In this document: one piece after another, positions 44,001 to 54,100 of the stretch
Layout of the letters: every line of letters begins with the position of its first letter
Position numbering within the stretch: the stretch's first letter is position 1
Origin: UTCHB3 sp002050155
GTDB lineage: Bacteria > Bacteroidota > Ignavibacteria > Ignavibacteriales > Ignavibacteriaceae
DNA: 64,000 nt
Assembly: GCA_030584105.1 (NCBI GenBank)
Contig: CP129491.1
Location: 3,038,001-3,102,000 of the forward strand
Direction of reading: 5' to 3'
The notes under the pieces: model-generated
Seen by the model: only the letters and a program-made list of their open reading frames with translations
Told to the model about the DNA's origin: nothing
Databases searched by the model: none
Made by a program: the position numbers and the translations under genes

Positions 44001-44587
44001 ATCCGATTGAGGATTTTGAGCTGGAAGACAGGGCGTTTTCTTTTACTTCGAATGTGGAGAATTACGAGACAATTAACCGGAAATCAGTCGGGATTTGCGG
44101 GGTTGTCAACGAGCTTGAAATAAAAACTTCTAACTCGGGGCAGTTGTTCGCAACATTTATGCTTAACGGGTTAAGCGGTATTTTTGAGTGTGTAATGTGG
44201 TCTTCAGCTTACGGAAAACATATTTCGCTGTTGAAAGACGGAGCGGTGATTTATTTAACGGGAACTGCCGAGCTGAACGGCGATTCTGTTAAGCTGATTG
44301 CAGAGAGTGCTATACCAATCGAGAAAAGTCTGGAGAAGCTTGCCGGAAGGCTGAAAATAACCATCAATCCGGAAGAGATAAGTTTAGAAGATTTGAAAAA
44401 AATTGGTAATATTCTGAAAGAAAATCCGGGTGATGTTGAGGTTTATTTTGAATATCTTGATAATTCGGGGGGGGGAATAAAAGGAAGGATATTCGTTTTA
44501 GAAGGGGTTAAAGTGAAACTCTGCCGTGAAGTTGTTAATCTGTTAAGCGAGTTTATTAAAGAAAAATATTTAGAAGCACAAAGATAA
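41096..44587 (+). CDS. dnaE: DNA polymerase III alpha subunit
   Basis: A 1163-residue replicative polymerase. The N-terminal PHP domain begins FVHLHNHTHFSLQDA; the palm carries the three catalytic Asp residues 410, 412 and 414 in MPDIDVDFSD; GPGRGSAAGSLV, PLRRxxx-type fingers (ESLPMRRHLKRLMP), a helix-hairpin-helix region (LPPDVN) and an OB fold (about 990-1070) follow. There is no inserted 3'-5' exonuclease, so it is DnaE, not PolC. The length is usual for DnaE1. Confidence 0.97.
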   Translation: MGNFVHLHNHTHFSLQDAACTVQALVNAAKGFEMHAVALTDHGVMYGIPEFYKKAKRANLKPVLGMEAYITVDHGNRKDKTMEIDPETGARKRPYHHLLLLAATNQGFKNLIKLSSLGFLEGFYYRPRIDLELLKQYSEGLICTSACLGGIVSSYVTAGKYVKAKEVAAEYHEIFGDNFYLEIQDHNMPGDELVLRDVPKIAKELGIKLVATNDCHYIKQEDAIAHNILLKLSEKGVGNGDYTNLRYGTDQIYFKSQEEMLDIFKKFPESIASTLEIADKCDVNLDHKEYFFPKFPIPEGEPGETLDGYFDYLSRKRFDEAFPGEKSKELVERFEYELNTIKSMGFSGYFLVVQDFINAAKEMGVAVGPGRGSAAGSLVAFVLGITKINPLDYDLLFERFLNPARRSMPDIDVDFSDEKRGEVIDYVKKKYGAESVSQIITFSTLAAKAAIKDVGRVLGVDLKTVNEITKYIPSIFGKVYSIEKALDEVPELAKFKNTTDPKLKELFKYARTLEGMNRNASKHAAGVVIAPGDVSDYIPLAIVDTSTMEVVSQYNMIELEAAGLLKMDFLGLRTLSIIEDTLKMVKQIRPKEEWIEDIDAIPFDDEATYRLFTDGKTTGIFQFESLPMRRHLKRLMPQSVKDLAAMNALYRPGPMENIDDFIDRKYGRQQITYLHPKLEPILKETYGVIVYQEQVIMIANRLAGMSLADADLLRRAMGKKDLEAMAKQRKIFITAAVENGVPEKIAGEVFELIDKFANYGFNKSHAVAYSYLAYQTAYLKAHFPEEFLASNMTHEFDRRERVTAFLDDCRKLGITVLPPDVNRPTKFFNVEEGKIRFGLSAIKNVGESAVDSIIQAREKLGRDFASVFEFASMVDLRLVNKRALEGLVKAGAFDSLHNNRHALFEAIPDLIVFGQDVQEINSDPDESLFGEDVLQEAIIEPTLPQIQPWSNTDRFANELEVIGFYTTKHPIEDFELEDRAFSFTSNVENYETINRKSVGICGVVNELEIKTSNSGQLFATFMLNGLSGIFECVMWSSAYGKHISLLKDGAVIYLTGTAELNGDSVKLIAESAIPIEKSLEKLAGRLKITINPEEISLEDLKKIGNILKENPGDVEVYFEYLDNSGGGIKGRIFVLEGVKVKLCREVVNLLSEFIKEKYLEAQR

Positions 44588-44595
44588 TTTCGCAC

Positions 44596-44643
44596 GATAT
44601 AATGGGCTGAATGTTGCGTTTTTAGCACCAAAATCATTATATC
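44596..44643. other. Inverted repeat after dnaE
   Basis: GATATAATG (44596-44604) and CATTATATC (44635-44643) are exact complements with a 30-base loop. It starts nine bases after the dnaE stop. No T-run, so terminator function is doubtful. Confidence 0.5.
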
Positions 44644-44805
44644 CCTTAGTCCGTAATCTTCTGTTTAACAGGAAAGGAAGCTACACTTCCATATTTTAGC
44701 AACCTGAAACGGCAAAAATTAAGTTCAAACATAAATGAATAAATATATTGAGGAATTTATACAAATTTCGTATTATTGCACTCTAACTTTAGTTAAAAAT
44801 CCATA

Positions 44806-45636
44806 ATGAAGGTATCATCTATGAGCACTGGATCCACCGACAAGATTTACGCGCTGATACTGGGGGCTTCTTCCGGTTTTGGAGGGGCAACCGCCGTTAA
44901 ACTTGCTTCCGACGGATACAATATAATCGGAGTTCACTTAGACCGTGCTGTAAACATGCCGGTTGTGAACGAGATAAAAGGAAAAATTGAAAGTTACGGG
45001 GTAGAAGCCCGTTTTTTTAATATGAATGCTGCTGACGAGAAAAAGCGGAAAGAAATAATAAACGAAATCCTTTCCGAAGAAGGCAGCCCAAAAGTGAAGG
45101 TTGTGATGCACTCGTTGGCATTCGGCACACTTCTTCCGTTCATTTCAGAGGAAGAGGGGAAAACAATGACCAAGCCACAAATGGAAATGACGCTTGATGT
45201 GATGGCACACTCGCTCGTTTATTGGGTTCAGGACCTCTTTTTTGCGGGCTTGTTGAGAGAAGGCGGCAGAATATTCGGAATGACCAGCTCCGGCGGGCAC
45301 ACAATTATTCCTTCTTACGGTGCGGTTTCGGCTGCCAAGGCAGCGCTCGAGTCGCATTTACGGCAGTTAGCCGTTGAATTAGGACCTTACGGAATAACTG
45401 CAAATGCAATCATGGCAGGAGTAACGGATACACCGGCACTCAGGAAAATTCCGGGTAACACACCTATGTTAGATGTTGCAAGGAGGAAAAACCCCGGCGG
45501 CAGGCTGACAACACCTGAGGATGTTGCCGGTATAATTTCATTATTATGTAAAGACGATGCCCGCTGGGTAAGCGGCGGAATTATAAATGTTGACGGCGGG
45601 GAAGATATTGTCAGTTTTGTCGGGCAGAATGGATAG
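44806..45636 (+). CDS. Enoyl-ACP reductase-type SDR (FabI/FabL-like)
   Basis: A 276-residue SDR (an in-frame ATG at 44821 is an alternative start). The NAD(P) loop is LGASSGFGGATA. The active site has Tyr171 and Lys178 in YGAVSAAKAAL, the Y-x6-K spacing of enoyl-ACP reductases rather than the Y-x3-K of ordinary SDRs. The HSLAFGTLLPF and GVTDTPALRKIPG segments resemble FabL. It could reduce enoyl-ACP in the cycle run by the fab cluster. I would not assign a symbol without substrate data. Confidence 0.78.
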   Translation: MKVSSMSTGSTDKIYALILGASSGFGGATAVKLASDGYNIIGVHLDRAVNMPVVNEIKGKIESYGVEARFFNMNAADEKKRKEIINEILSEEGSPKVKVVMHSLAFGTLLPFISEEEGKTMTKPQMEMTLDVMAHSLVYWVQDLFFAGLLREGGRIFGMTSSGGHTIIPSYGAVSAAKAALESHLRQLAVELGPYGITANAIMAGVTDTPALRKIPGNTPMLDVARRKNPGGRLTTPEDVAGIISLLCKDDARWVSGGIINVDGGEDIVSFVGQNG

Positions 45637-45688
45637 AAGAGGTAAAACCGGCAAAACAGCGAAATTATAGAATAAGGAAAAGACTACT

Positions 45689-46009
45689 ATGAAACCAATT
45701 GAAATAAACGATTCGAATTTTGAAGAAGAAGTGATGAAGTCACCGGCGCCGGTGCTTATAGACTTTTGGGCAGTCTGGTGCGGGCCCTGCCGTGCGATTG
45801 CTCCGATAGTGGAACAATTAGCGGCAGAATATGACGGCAAGCTGAAGGTTGGTAAACTTGATGTTGACCATTCACCCGATTTGGCGGTGAGGTTTGGCGT
45901 GAGAAGCATCCCGACACTTCTATTATTTAAAAACGGGCAGGTTGTTGATACTATAATCGGCGCGGTTCAGAAGAATGTTATAGTACAAAAAATCACCCCG
46001 TATGTTTAA
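45689..46009 (+). CDS. trxA: Thioredoxin
   Basis: A 106-residue thioredoxin with the redox site W30-C31-G-P-C34 and the cis-Pro motif RSIPTLLLFKNG. No signal peptide, so it is the cytoplasmic type that reduces protein disulfides. It starts 52 bp after the SDR gene. Confidence 0.96.
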   Translation: MKPIEINDSNFEEEVMKSPAPVLIDFWAVWCGPCRAIAPIVEQLAAEYDGKLKVGKLDVDHSPDLAVRFGVRSIPTLLLFKNGQVVDTIIGAVQKNVIVQKITPYV

Positions 46010-46363
46010 TTGCCTTTGAGAAATTTCAAAAAAATGCTATTTAGATACCGAAAATAGAGGAAATTGTAGAATTATTCGCTTTTTTAACGAAAAATTGCAG
46101 ATAATAGTTGCTTAAAACGAAATAATTAAATAATTTCCATATCTCTAAATAAGTTTTTTTGGCAAAAGAAGAAGAACTAAAGTTATTTTAAACAAGCCAC
46201 GGAACATCGAATTATAGCGGTTGTATGATATTTTTTTTGATATGACCCGAAAATTCTCTTTGTTTTGTGAAGAAAACTGAGTAAACTAAGAATTAAAATT
46301 CTGTTTTTTTGCTTGAATTTATTAAATAACAATCCAAAACCAATCAATAAATAGGAGTATCCT
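46010..46363. other. 354-bp AT-rich upstream region of a secreted protein gene
   Basis: No gene. AT-rich throughout, with a small TTCG...CGAA hairpin near 46076-46092. The last bases carry TAGGAGTATCCT before the ATG, a strong ribosome-binding site. TTGAATTTATTAAATAA near 46313 resembles TTGAAATTTATTTAATATA upstream of fabG (near 1348) and may be promoter-related. Confidence 0.35.
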
Positions 46364-48193
46364 ATGCTTAAAAGAACACTCTTTTTGCTTGCAAGCGTTA
46401 CCTTGGTAGTCTCGCTACAGGCACAAAATAAGAGCGAAGTTGCACAAAAAGCTCCGCTTAAAGTTGAGCCGGCGACTGAAACAGTGTCTTCACAGGCTCA
46501 CTTAACCGGGAGTGTGCCGACTTTTGGTCCATCAGCCCTTAACTGGGTCGTTGTAGATACTATGGGTAACTGCTACGGTCCGGCTATTGGTGCTTTGAAC
46601 CCATTGGCATTTGACCCATGGACCAATACAGTAATTATTGCACACAGAGGCGGTGGTACAAGCCCTGCAACGCTCGGTGGGAAAATTTACTATAATTATT
46701 CCACTGATAAAGGAGCAACCTGGGCAAGAGGCGAGCAGGCTTTTAACGAGTCAAACTCTGCTTATAACGGCAGATATCCATCAATGACCTTTAACAACCC
46801 AACCCATGGCAACAATATTGAGAATGTTCTCATTGGTGCTTCATGGCCCGAGTTAGTTAACGGTGCTTTCGGTGGTGTTGGTGCCGGTGCTGATGAATAT
46901 CCCGGTGCAGGTTTTACTGTTTCTTCAATTTATGTAAATGCAGACTCGTCTATCCTTTATTCATCACAGGTTCCGACTTTTGCAAGTGATACAGAAGCTT
47001 TCACTTTCTGGGCTTCTGATAACGGAACTGACGCTGCTATCCATCTCTGGAGAACATCTGACTTCACAGGCGCGGATTTCTATACCCCTGAAACATGGAA
47101 CAGCGCAAAATTCCAGGATAACGGTAACATCACTCTGGGCGGCGCTGCACAGGGTGGCAATCTCTACTATGCTGTAATCGGTTCATTTGAAATGCAGAAT
47201 GCACCTCAGTCAGGTTGGATTCCCGGATATTCAAAATCAACCGATAATGGTGTTACATGGTCTGACTGGTCACTCGCTGACTGGAGAAATGTTCCGGCTC
47301 TTTCCAGATACGACAGACTTTTTGACTACATAAAAGGTGATACTTACATCTCTTATGTTGGTGATATGAATGTCGATAAAGACGGAAACCCGCACCTTCT
47401 TTTCTGTGTTACCGACACAATTGGTGACAATAACAGCGGTACAAACGCTCTTATCGAAATGTATGAAGTAAACGGCACATGGACAGGTAAAGTTGTTTAT
47501 GAAGGTATCGGCGACAGCTCTTATACACACCTGAAAGGCCCCGGTCTTGGTCAGGTTGGTCCTGCTGCATTTCTTTCATTCGATAAAGACAAAAATGTTG
47601 TAGCAGCTACCTGGAACATGCCGAGAACACTCACCGATTCACTCGTTGATGTTTACGGTTCTTACAGAGTACTTCCTGATGGTGACTGGTCAACTCCGGT
47701 TAACCTGACAGACTCTCCGGGAATGAACGAAAATGCTAACCATGCTGCTCCATATCTGCAGACAAACGGCGACGGTTCATATACTGCTTATGTATTCATC
47801 AACTATCCTCTCGGATATGATGGTTACTTCCCGAACGGTGCCGGTTATGAAACTCAGCCGACAGGTGTTTATGTAGGAGCATGGACATTTACTCCGCCGA
47901 CAGGTATCAACGACCCAGCCGGTACCCCGAGCGAATTTGTTCTTTCGCAGAACTATCCGAACCCATTCAACCCGACAACTGCAATCAAATTCAGTGTTCC
48001 TGAAAGATCAGATGTTTCGTTGAAGGTATTCGACATGCTCGGAAGAGAAGTTGCTACATTGGTTAACGAAGTTAAAGAAGCCGGTTCTTATGAACTTAAC
48101 TTCGACGCTTCCGCTCTTGCTTCCGGTACTTATATCTATAAGCTTACCGCAGGTAACAATGTACAGACCAAGAAAATGGTTCTTCTCAAGTAA
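46364..48193 (+). CDS. Secreted Asp-box protein with type IX sorting domain
   Basis: A 609-residue protein with a signal peptide (MLKRTLFLLASVTLVVSLQA). Two Asp-box motifs, STDKGATW (113-120) and STDNGVTW (292-299), suggest a sialidase-like beta-propeller, but no catalytic set of a sialidase is recognised. Residues about 525-609 are a type A C-terminal domain (LSQNYPNPFNPTT, VFDMLGREVATLVN, SGTYIYKL, KKMVLLK) that directs type IX export. A strong SD and A/T-tuned codons suggest high expression. It is followed by a hairpin. Confidence 0.88.
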   Translation: MLKRTLFLLASVTLVVSLQAQNKSEVAQKAPLKVEPATETVSSQAHLTGSVPTFGPSALNWVVVDTMGNCYGPAIGALNPLAFDPWTNTVIIAHRGGGTSPATLGGKIYYNYSTDKGATWARGEQAFNESNSAYNGRYPSMTFNNPTHGNNIENVLIGASWPELVNGAFGGVGAGADEYPGAGFTVSSIYVNADSSILYSSQVPTFASDTEAFTFWASDNGTDAAIHLWRTSDFTGADFYTPETWNSAKFQDNGNITLGGAAQGGNLYYAVIGSFEMQNAPQSGWIPGYSKSTDNGVTWSDWSLADWRNVPALSRYDRLFDYIKGDTYISYVGDMNVDKDGNPHLLFCVTDTIGDNNSGTNALIEMYEVNGTWTGKVVYEGIGDSSYTHLKGPGLGQVGPAAFLSFDKDKNVVAATWNMPRTLTDSLVDVYGSYRVLPDGDWSTPVNLTDSPGMNENANHAAPYLQTNGDGSYTAYVFINYPLGYDGYFPNGAGYETQPTGVYVGAWTFTPPTGINDPAGTPSEFVLSQNYPNPFNPTTAIKFSVPERSDVSLKVFDMLGREVATLVNEVKEAGSYELNFDASALASGTYIYKLTAGNNVQTKKMVLLK

Positions 48194-48226
48194 TTTATCG
48201 GAATTTATTCGATAGAAAAACGATTT

Positions 48227-48256
48227 GGTGAACCCTGCTGAAAAGTAGGGTTCACC
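48227..48256 (+). terminator. Hairpin after the Asp-box protein gene
   Basis: GGTGAACCCT pairs perfectly with AGGGTTCACC over a ten-base loop; only GTTT follows, so the T-run is short. Confidence 0.7.
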
Positions 48257-48327
48257 GTTTAAAATTAAATAATTAGCTGCATAATTAATTACAGATCACA
48301 TCATCCAACATCTTTGGAGGATCAGGG

Positions 48328-51156
48328 ATGAAGATTTTGAGAGAACTTCTTATTGGCTTACTTTTTGTTTCACTCTTTTCGGTAACCGGCTTGGCTCAGA
48401 CCGGTGTCGGTAAACTTACAGGAAAAGTGGTGGATTCAAAAACGAGAGAAGCCATCATAGGAGCAAACATAAAAATTTTAGGCACTAAACTTGGTGCCGC
48501 AACAGACATAAATGGTACATATTTTGTACTGAATATCACCCCCGGTACATACAATGTTGAAGTATCGTATGTTGGGTACGGAACAAGGACCTTCCAAGGT
48601 ATCAGAATTGTTGCCGGCTTAACCGAAGAACTTGATGTTGAGCTTATCGCGGGTGTAACCTTAGACGAGGTTGTGGTAGTTGACAAGAAATTCTTTGAAG
48701 AGAAAGCCACCAACACAACCAAAGTTTATGATGCTGAAGAGATTCAGAAACTACCCGTTAAAGGTGTTGAAAACATCGCCGGTCTTAACGCCGGTGTTGT
48801 TGTTGCCGAAGGTTCGGGTGGTGCAGCCGGAAACGCCGCACTTAATGTTCGCGGTGGCAGAAGTGGCGAGGTACTTTACATCGTAGATGGTGTTCCTCAG
48901 AACGATGTCTATTCCGGTGTTAACTTTTCACAGGTAAGTAATGCTGCGATCGAGCAGATTTCCTTCCAGATTGGTGGTTATGAAGCCAAATATGGTCAGG
49001 CACAATCCGGTATCGTAAATGTTACTACCAAATCAGGTAACCCATATTATACTTTCTATGGTGATGTTCTCACTTCATCATTTACTGATAAATATGGATA
49101 TAACCTCTATACTGCTACCTTAGGTGGCCCATACATCCCCGGTAACGGCGATCATACATTCTTCTTCTCTGCTGAGAGAGGTTGGTTCTTAGATGGTGCT
49201 CCAAGTGCCATTACGATCGAAATACCTTCTGCAGGTATAAACAGCGATGTCCGCCCGAACACTACATCCGGCGTATGGAGATTTACCGGCAGATCGACAC
49301 ACAGGCTTGGCGAAGCCTGGACCTTTAGACTTGGTGCAAACATCAACTTCAGGGACTTCCAGTCGTATGTTCACGATTATGCAAAAAGTAACAGCATTCA
49401 TAACCCGCGGGTAAAGAGAGCGAACTATTCGTTCTCAGCTCGTTTATCGCAGAATGTAAGTAAAAATGCTTTCTGGAATTTGAATGTTGGCTACAAACTG
49501 TATCATAATGAACAGGGCGATGGAGTTTGGTTTGATAATCTTTACGCTTATGGCGACAGTGCCGCTAACGCAGCGCTGGGTGTTAAACTTCCGTATAACG
49601 GCGGTAGAGTTCTGTATGACAAATACGGTATCTTCTCCGAATACGGCAGAGTTAACAACGGGTATTATCTTACAAATAACTCGAGTTTAACGGCAGATTT
49701 CGACTTTACTGCTCAGATGGGTAATCACCTTCTTGAAGCCGGTGGTGGTTTTAACTTCACCACTGTGCGTCTTTTCTCGATTGGACCTATCGGGCTTTCA
49801 GCTGACCTGTTAAAGAATCTGACTGAAGTGGAGAGGTTCTCCCGTCTGCAGCCTACAGCAATCGGTTACGACATTACCGGTAAAAACTTCACCAATAAAG
49901 GAGATGCAAACGAACCAAAAATGCCGATGCTTGCTTATGCATTCTTACAGGACAGGTTCGAGCTTTCTGATATGGTATTGAATATCGGTGTAAGGTTAGA
50001 CTACTTTGACACTAAGGCTCAGATATTAAGAGACCCTGAATACCCGTACATTTTTGGTGATCCTAACAAAGTTGATGACCCTGACTTCATAACCAAAGAA
50101 GCAGAAATTCACTTTTCACCAAGAATTGGGCTTGGTTTCCCTGTTACTGCTAACACAGTTTTCCACGCACAATATGGAAAATTTATTCAGCAGCCATCAT
50201 TGGATCTGATTTATACCACAGTACAGGATATCAACTTCTTAGTTACTGATAACAACTGGTTGGTTAATAACGGTCATGTTATGAGCGAGGTCACCACACA
50301 GTATGAGATCGGTTTCCGTCATTCAATAGGTGATTTTGCTGCCGTTAACTTAACTGCTTTCTACAAGAACACTGAAGGGCTTGTTAACTCTTCAACAGTA
50401 TTCTTCAGAAGATCAGAAGGCGGTGAACTTCTAAGGTATATCACCCCAACAAATACTGACTTTGGTACTGTTAAAGGTCTTGCACTTTCACTTGATGTTA
50501 CAAGGATCAGCTATTTCTCATTCTCACTTAACTACACATATTCTATTGCAGAAGGAACAGGCTCCTCAACAGGTTCTTCGTTCACGGCTGCTTTTAGAAA
50601 CACAAACGGTGAGATTCCGAAAGTTATTGCTCCTTTGGATTTCGACCAGAGACACACAGGCGTGCTTAATGTTGATTTCTATGTACCACAAGGGCAGTTG
50701 GGATTTCTCGAGAATTTGGAAGCTAACCTGTTATTCAGATTCAACAGCGGAAGACCCTATACACCGTTGGAGTCACAGAACCTGCTTGCCGGTTCCACTA
50801 ACTTCGGTGATACAAAAGGCTACATCAATTCATCTTATGGGCCAGGAAACTTCAGAGTTGACCTGAGGCTTGAAAAAGCTTTCAGAGTAAGCAACTTTAT
50901 TTTGACCCCGTACCTGTGGATTGAGAACCTTCTTGATGCTGATAACCCGGTTACGGTTTATCAGTCTTCCGGAGATCCTTATACAACCGGATGGATAAAT
51001 ACACTTGAAGGGCAGAGAACTGCTGCTTCAACACCTGACCCGGCTATTTATAAGTCTGATTACAGAGCGATTGAAAGAAACCCGGGACGCTTTGGTATTC
51101 CTCGCCTTATTAAGGTTGGGTTCAAAGTTAACTTTACAAGTCAATCCGGTAAATAA
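48328..51156 (+). CDS. TonB-dependent receptor with carboxypeptidase-like N-domain
   Basis: A 942-residue outer-membrane protein. Signal peptide to about residue 24, carboxypeptidase-regulatory-like domain (about 27-108: GKVVDSKTREAIIGANIKI, ATDINGTYFVLNI, YVGYGT), plug domain (LNVRGGRSGEVLYIVDGVP, GQAQSGIVNVTTKSG), then a 22-strand-type barrel. It resembles SusC-type receptors but no SusD lipoprotein follows; instead a large secreted protein and a PorV-like protein do. Substrate unknown. An AGGA-rich SD precedes the ATG. Confidence 0.9.
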   Translation: MKILRELLIGLLFVSLFSVTGLAQTGVGKLTGKVVDSKTREAIIGANIKILGTKLGAATDINGTYFVLNITPGTYNVEVSYVGYGTRTFQGIRIVAGLTEELDVELIAGVTLDEVVVVDKKFFEEKATNTTKVYDAEEIQKLPVKGVENIAGLNAGVVVAEGSGGAAGNAALNVRGGRSGEVLYIVDGVPQNDVYSGVNFSQVSNAAIEQISFQIGGYEAKYGQAQSGIVNVTTKSGNPYYTFYGDVLTSSFTDKYGYNLYTATLGGPYIPGNGDHTFFFSAERGWFLDGAPSAITIEIPSAGINSDVRPNTTSGVWRFTGRSTHRLGEAWTFRLGANINFRDFQSYVHDYAKSNSIHNPRVKRANYSFSARLSQNVSKNAFWNLNVGYKLYHNEQGDGVWFDNLYAYGDSAANAALGVKLPYNGGRVLYDKYGIFSEYGRVNNGYYLTNNSSLTADFDFTAQMGNHLLEAGGGFNFTTVRLFSIGPIGLSADLLKNLTEVERFSRLQPTAIGYDITGKNFTNKGDANEPKMPMLAYAFLQDRFELSDMVLNIGVRLDYFDTKAQILRDPEYPYIFGDPNKVDDPDFITKEAEIHFSPRIGLGFPVTANTVFHAQYGKFIQQPSLDLIYTTVQDINFLVTDNNWLVNNGHVMSEVTTQYEIGFRHSIGDFAAVNLTAFYKNTEGLVNSSTVFFRRSEGGELLRYITPTNTDFGTVKGLALSLDVTRISYFSFSLNYTYSIAEGTGSSTGSSFTAAFRNTNGEIPKVIAPLDFDQRHTGVLNVDFYVPQGQLGFLENLEANLLFRFNSGRPYTPLESQNLLAGSTNFGDTKGYINSSYGPGNFRVDLRLEKAFRVSNFILTPYLWIENLLDADNPVTVYQSSGDPYTTGWINTLEGQRTAASTPDPAIYKSDYRAIERNPGRFGIPRLIKVGFKVNFTSQSGK

Positions 51157-51173
51157 TATTGGGAACTTGGAAT

Positions 51174-54100
51174 ATGAAAAAAAATAACAATATTAAAGAA
51201 TTTGTCTTACTCTTTATTTTAGCGATCGGTTTAGTTTCGTTTGGATTCAGAGGCAACGACAAAGGAGGCAAAGGCGGAGGAAAAGGAGGGCAAAACACTC
51301 CTTCTCTTAAAGCCGGTGACTCTTACAGAATGTTTATCAATAACCTGAACATACCCTTAAACAGGGCAGGAGTAATTGGTGATGTATCGGTTTTCGACCC
51401 TGAAGTTGGCACGAACTCTTCGGGTGGCAGATATGCGGGTATTACCTTCCTGTTCTCGGGCGGCTTTTTCCTCAGTGGTATAACCAACGGAACTCTTTGG
51501 TCTAATGCGGTGGCTTCCGCTTCCCGTATTCAGGATTATGTTCCCGGAACCGTTCAAGGAGGGCAAAACGACCCAAGAGCGCAGGTGTATGTTCTCCGTG
51601 CCGCAGAGGGTGATTTTGCACCCGCCTGGGATGAATGGAAAGATGCTGTTGCACTCGGCGCTTATTTTTATGACGGCGATGGTGACGGTATTTACGACCC
51701 CGTTGATAAAAACGGTAACGGTAAATGGGACCGTGATGAAGACAGACCCGACCTCATCGGTGATGAAACAGCATGGTGCGTTTACAGTGATGGTACTGAA
51801 CCTGCTAACAGGAGATTCAATGATGTATCTCCACAGGGTATTGAAATCCGTCAGTCAGTTTTCGCTTTCAACACAAAAAGCTTTGTCGGAAACATGATCT
51901 TCTTAAGGTATTCAATCCTTAACACCGGAACAGTAGCTGATGTAATGGATTCAGTTTACTTCGGTGTCTGGGCTGACCCTGACCTTGGAGATGCTTACGA
52001 CGATTTAGTTGGTTGCGATACTCTACTTAACGCAGGTTATGTTTACAATAATGGTCCCGATGCTGAGTACGGTACTGCCGCTCCGACATTTTTGATCGAT
52101 TTCTTCCAAGGACCAAAAGCCTATATCGAGGGAGAAACCTACATCGATGTTAACGGCAACCATAAATGGGATGATGGAATTGATACCCCTCTTGACACAG
52201 CACATTATGTTGGTGGTCAGGTAAGAGGTATTGAAGCCTTCCCCGGCGCAAAGAACTTAGGATTAGCTTCCTTCGTTCACTACATCCAGAGTCACCCAAC
52301 ACACGGTGACCCGAACACCCGGCAGGAAGCAAGGAACTACATGCTTGGCTTGAACAGAACCGGAACCCCACTCGACCCGTGTACATGGGCATTCGGTGAA
52401 GTTCGCGGTGGTGTCGATTGTGCAGCGGTTGACCCAAGGTTCTCTTACTCGGGAGACCCTGTAGCGAATGTTGGCTGGATAAACAACAACGCAACAGATC
52501 AACGCCAGATGTCTAACACAGGACCTTTCAAACTTGAAAAAGGTGTTCCTGTAGATATCGTTGCCGGTTATGTTCTCGGCAGAGGAACTGATGCCAAAAA
52601 TTCAGTAAAAGTTGCGAAAGACTATTCGGAGATCGCACAGCTTCTGTTCGATTCGAACTTCCCTTCGCCACCACCTCCACCACCTGTTAAGTCAACAGTA
52701 CAAACAGGTACCTCTGAGAATGGTCAGGGATATATCGACCTTAACTTCCCGACTGCAGAGCAGCTTCAATATCGTGCGGTTGATACCGTGTTGAATATTG
52801 ACAGAAGAGTAGAAGGTTTCTACATTACAGCTTATCGCACAAACTCTAAAGAGAGAGTGGTAGCCGGTGTGGAAAACGCTAAGGTAGTAGCCCGCTACAA
52901 ATTAGACGATCAAATTCAAGCGGTCTATACTCTGTTTGCCAACGGAAACCAGGAAAAAGCTTTCGATGATGTTGATCCTGAGTTTAAGTTAAATTATGGT
53001 CTATACTCTGATCCTGAAACCGGGCGGTTAAGAGTGAAAATTAAAGCTAATCCTTTTACCGATGAACCTTTGGTTAAAGGACAAACTTACTATTTAACCA
53101 TTACTGCCTATGCACTTAATCATCAGTCAATATTTGAAAAAGCCCCCTGGGATTTGAATAAGCAAATCAGATATGGTGCTGTTGGTGATTACATTGCAAG
53201 AGCAGGTGCGATTGAAGAGTATGAAACCGCGTTGATTCCTGTTGTTTATGGTGAAAACATGTATGTACCTGCCACTGAAGGTTCAGTTGCTGAAATGGCA
53301 CAGGGACCCTCGAGTGGTAAAGTTCAATATGTGGTTGCTGACAATAAAAAGTTGACCGGTGACACTTATAATGTAGAGTTCTTTAAGAACGAAGCTGTTA
53401 AGTCGCCTTATTCTGTTTACTACAGATTAAGAAACAAGACAACAAACACGGTTCTTAGAGACTCGTTAACAGCATTTGACACAACTCTGTCAGTCGTTGC
53501 CGGTAAAGTAACTGATGGGTTCTTACTGAAAGTGTCACCATCGGTTGCTGCTTTAGGTACTGCCACATATTCAGGGACGAGATGGTACAGACCATTCGCC
53601 CCGACTACTTCGTTTACCGGTGTATTTTATACCGGAGGTGATATTCCATCTTCAGCGAAGATCACTCTACCGAAGAAGGGCGGTGTGAACTTCTCGACAT
53701 TCACTTCCGCCGATAAAATGCGTAGGATCGAGCTTCGATTTGGCACAAACAGCGGTAAAGCCTACAGATATATGCAAGGTTTCGTTGGTACAACACCGGC
53801 AAGAAGGAATGCAAGTGTTCTGTATGCCGGTGGTGTAACTGCTGCTGATACTGTTGCAACCCGTGGCGGTTGGATGGGTAAATTTGGGCAAGGCTTTGTT
53901 GATGTACCGTTTACTGCATGGGCAGTTGATACTAAATATGGTGAACAGAGGCAGTTAGCTGTTGGCTTTATTGAAATGTCAACAACTATTGCCGGTGATG
54001 CTTCCACAACTTTCCGTGCTAACCCTGACGGTAACTGGGATCCGGGTGATTCCGTAAGACTTTCGGGCGAATATATTGTAATTTTCGATAAGCTCTATGA

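Noticed and set aside
44588..44805. tRNA or small RNA after dnaE
   Set aside because: The inverted repeat is a simple nine-base stem; no cloverleaf or T-loop sequence is present.
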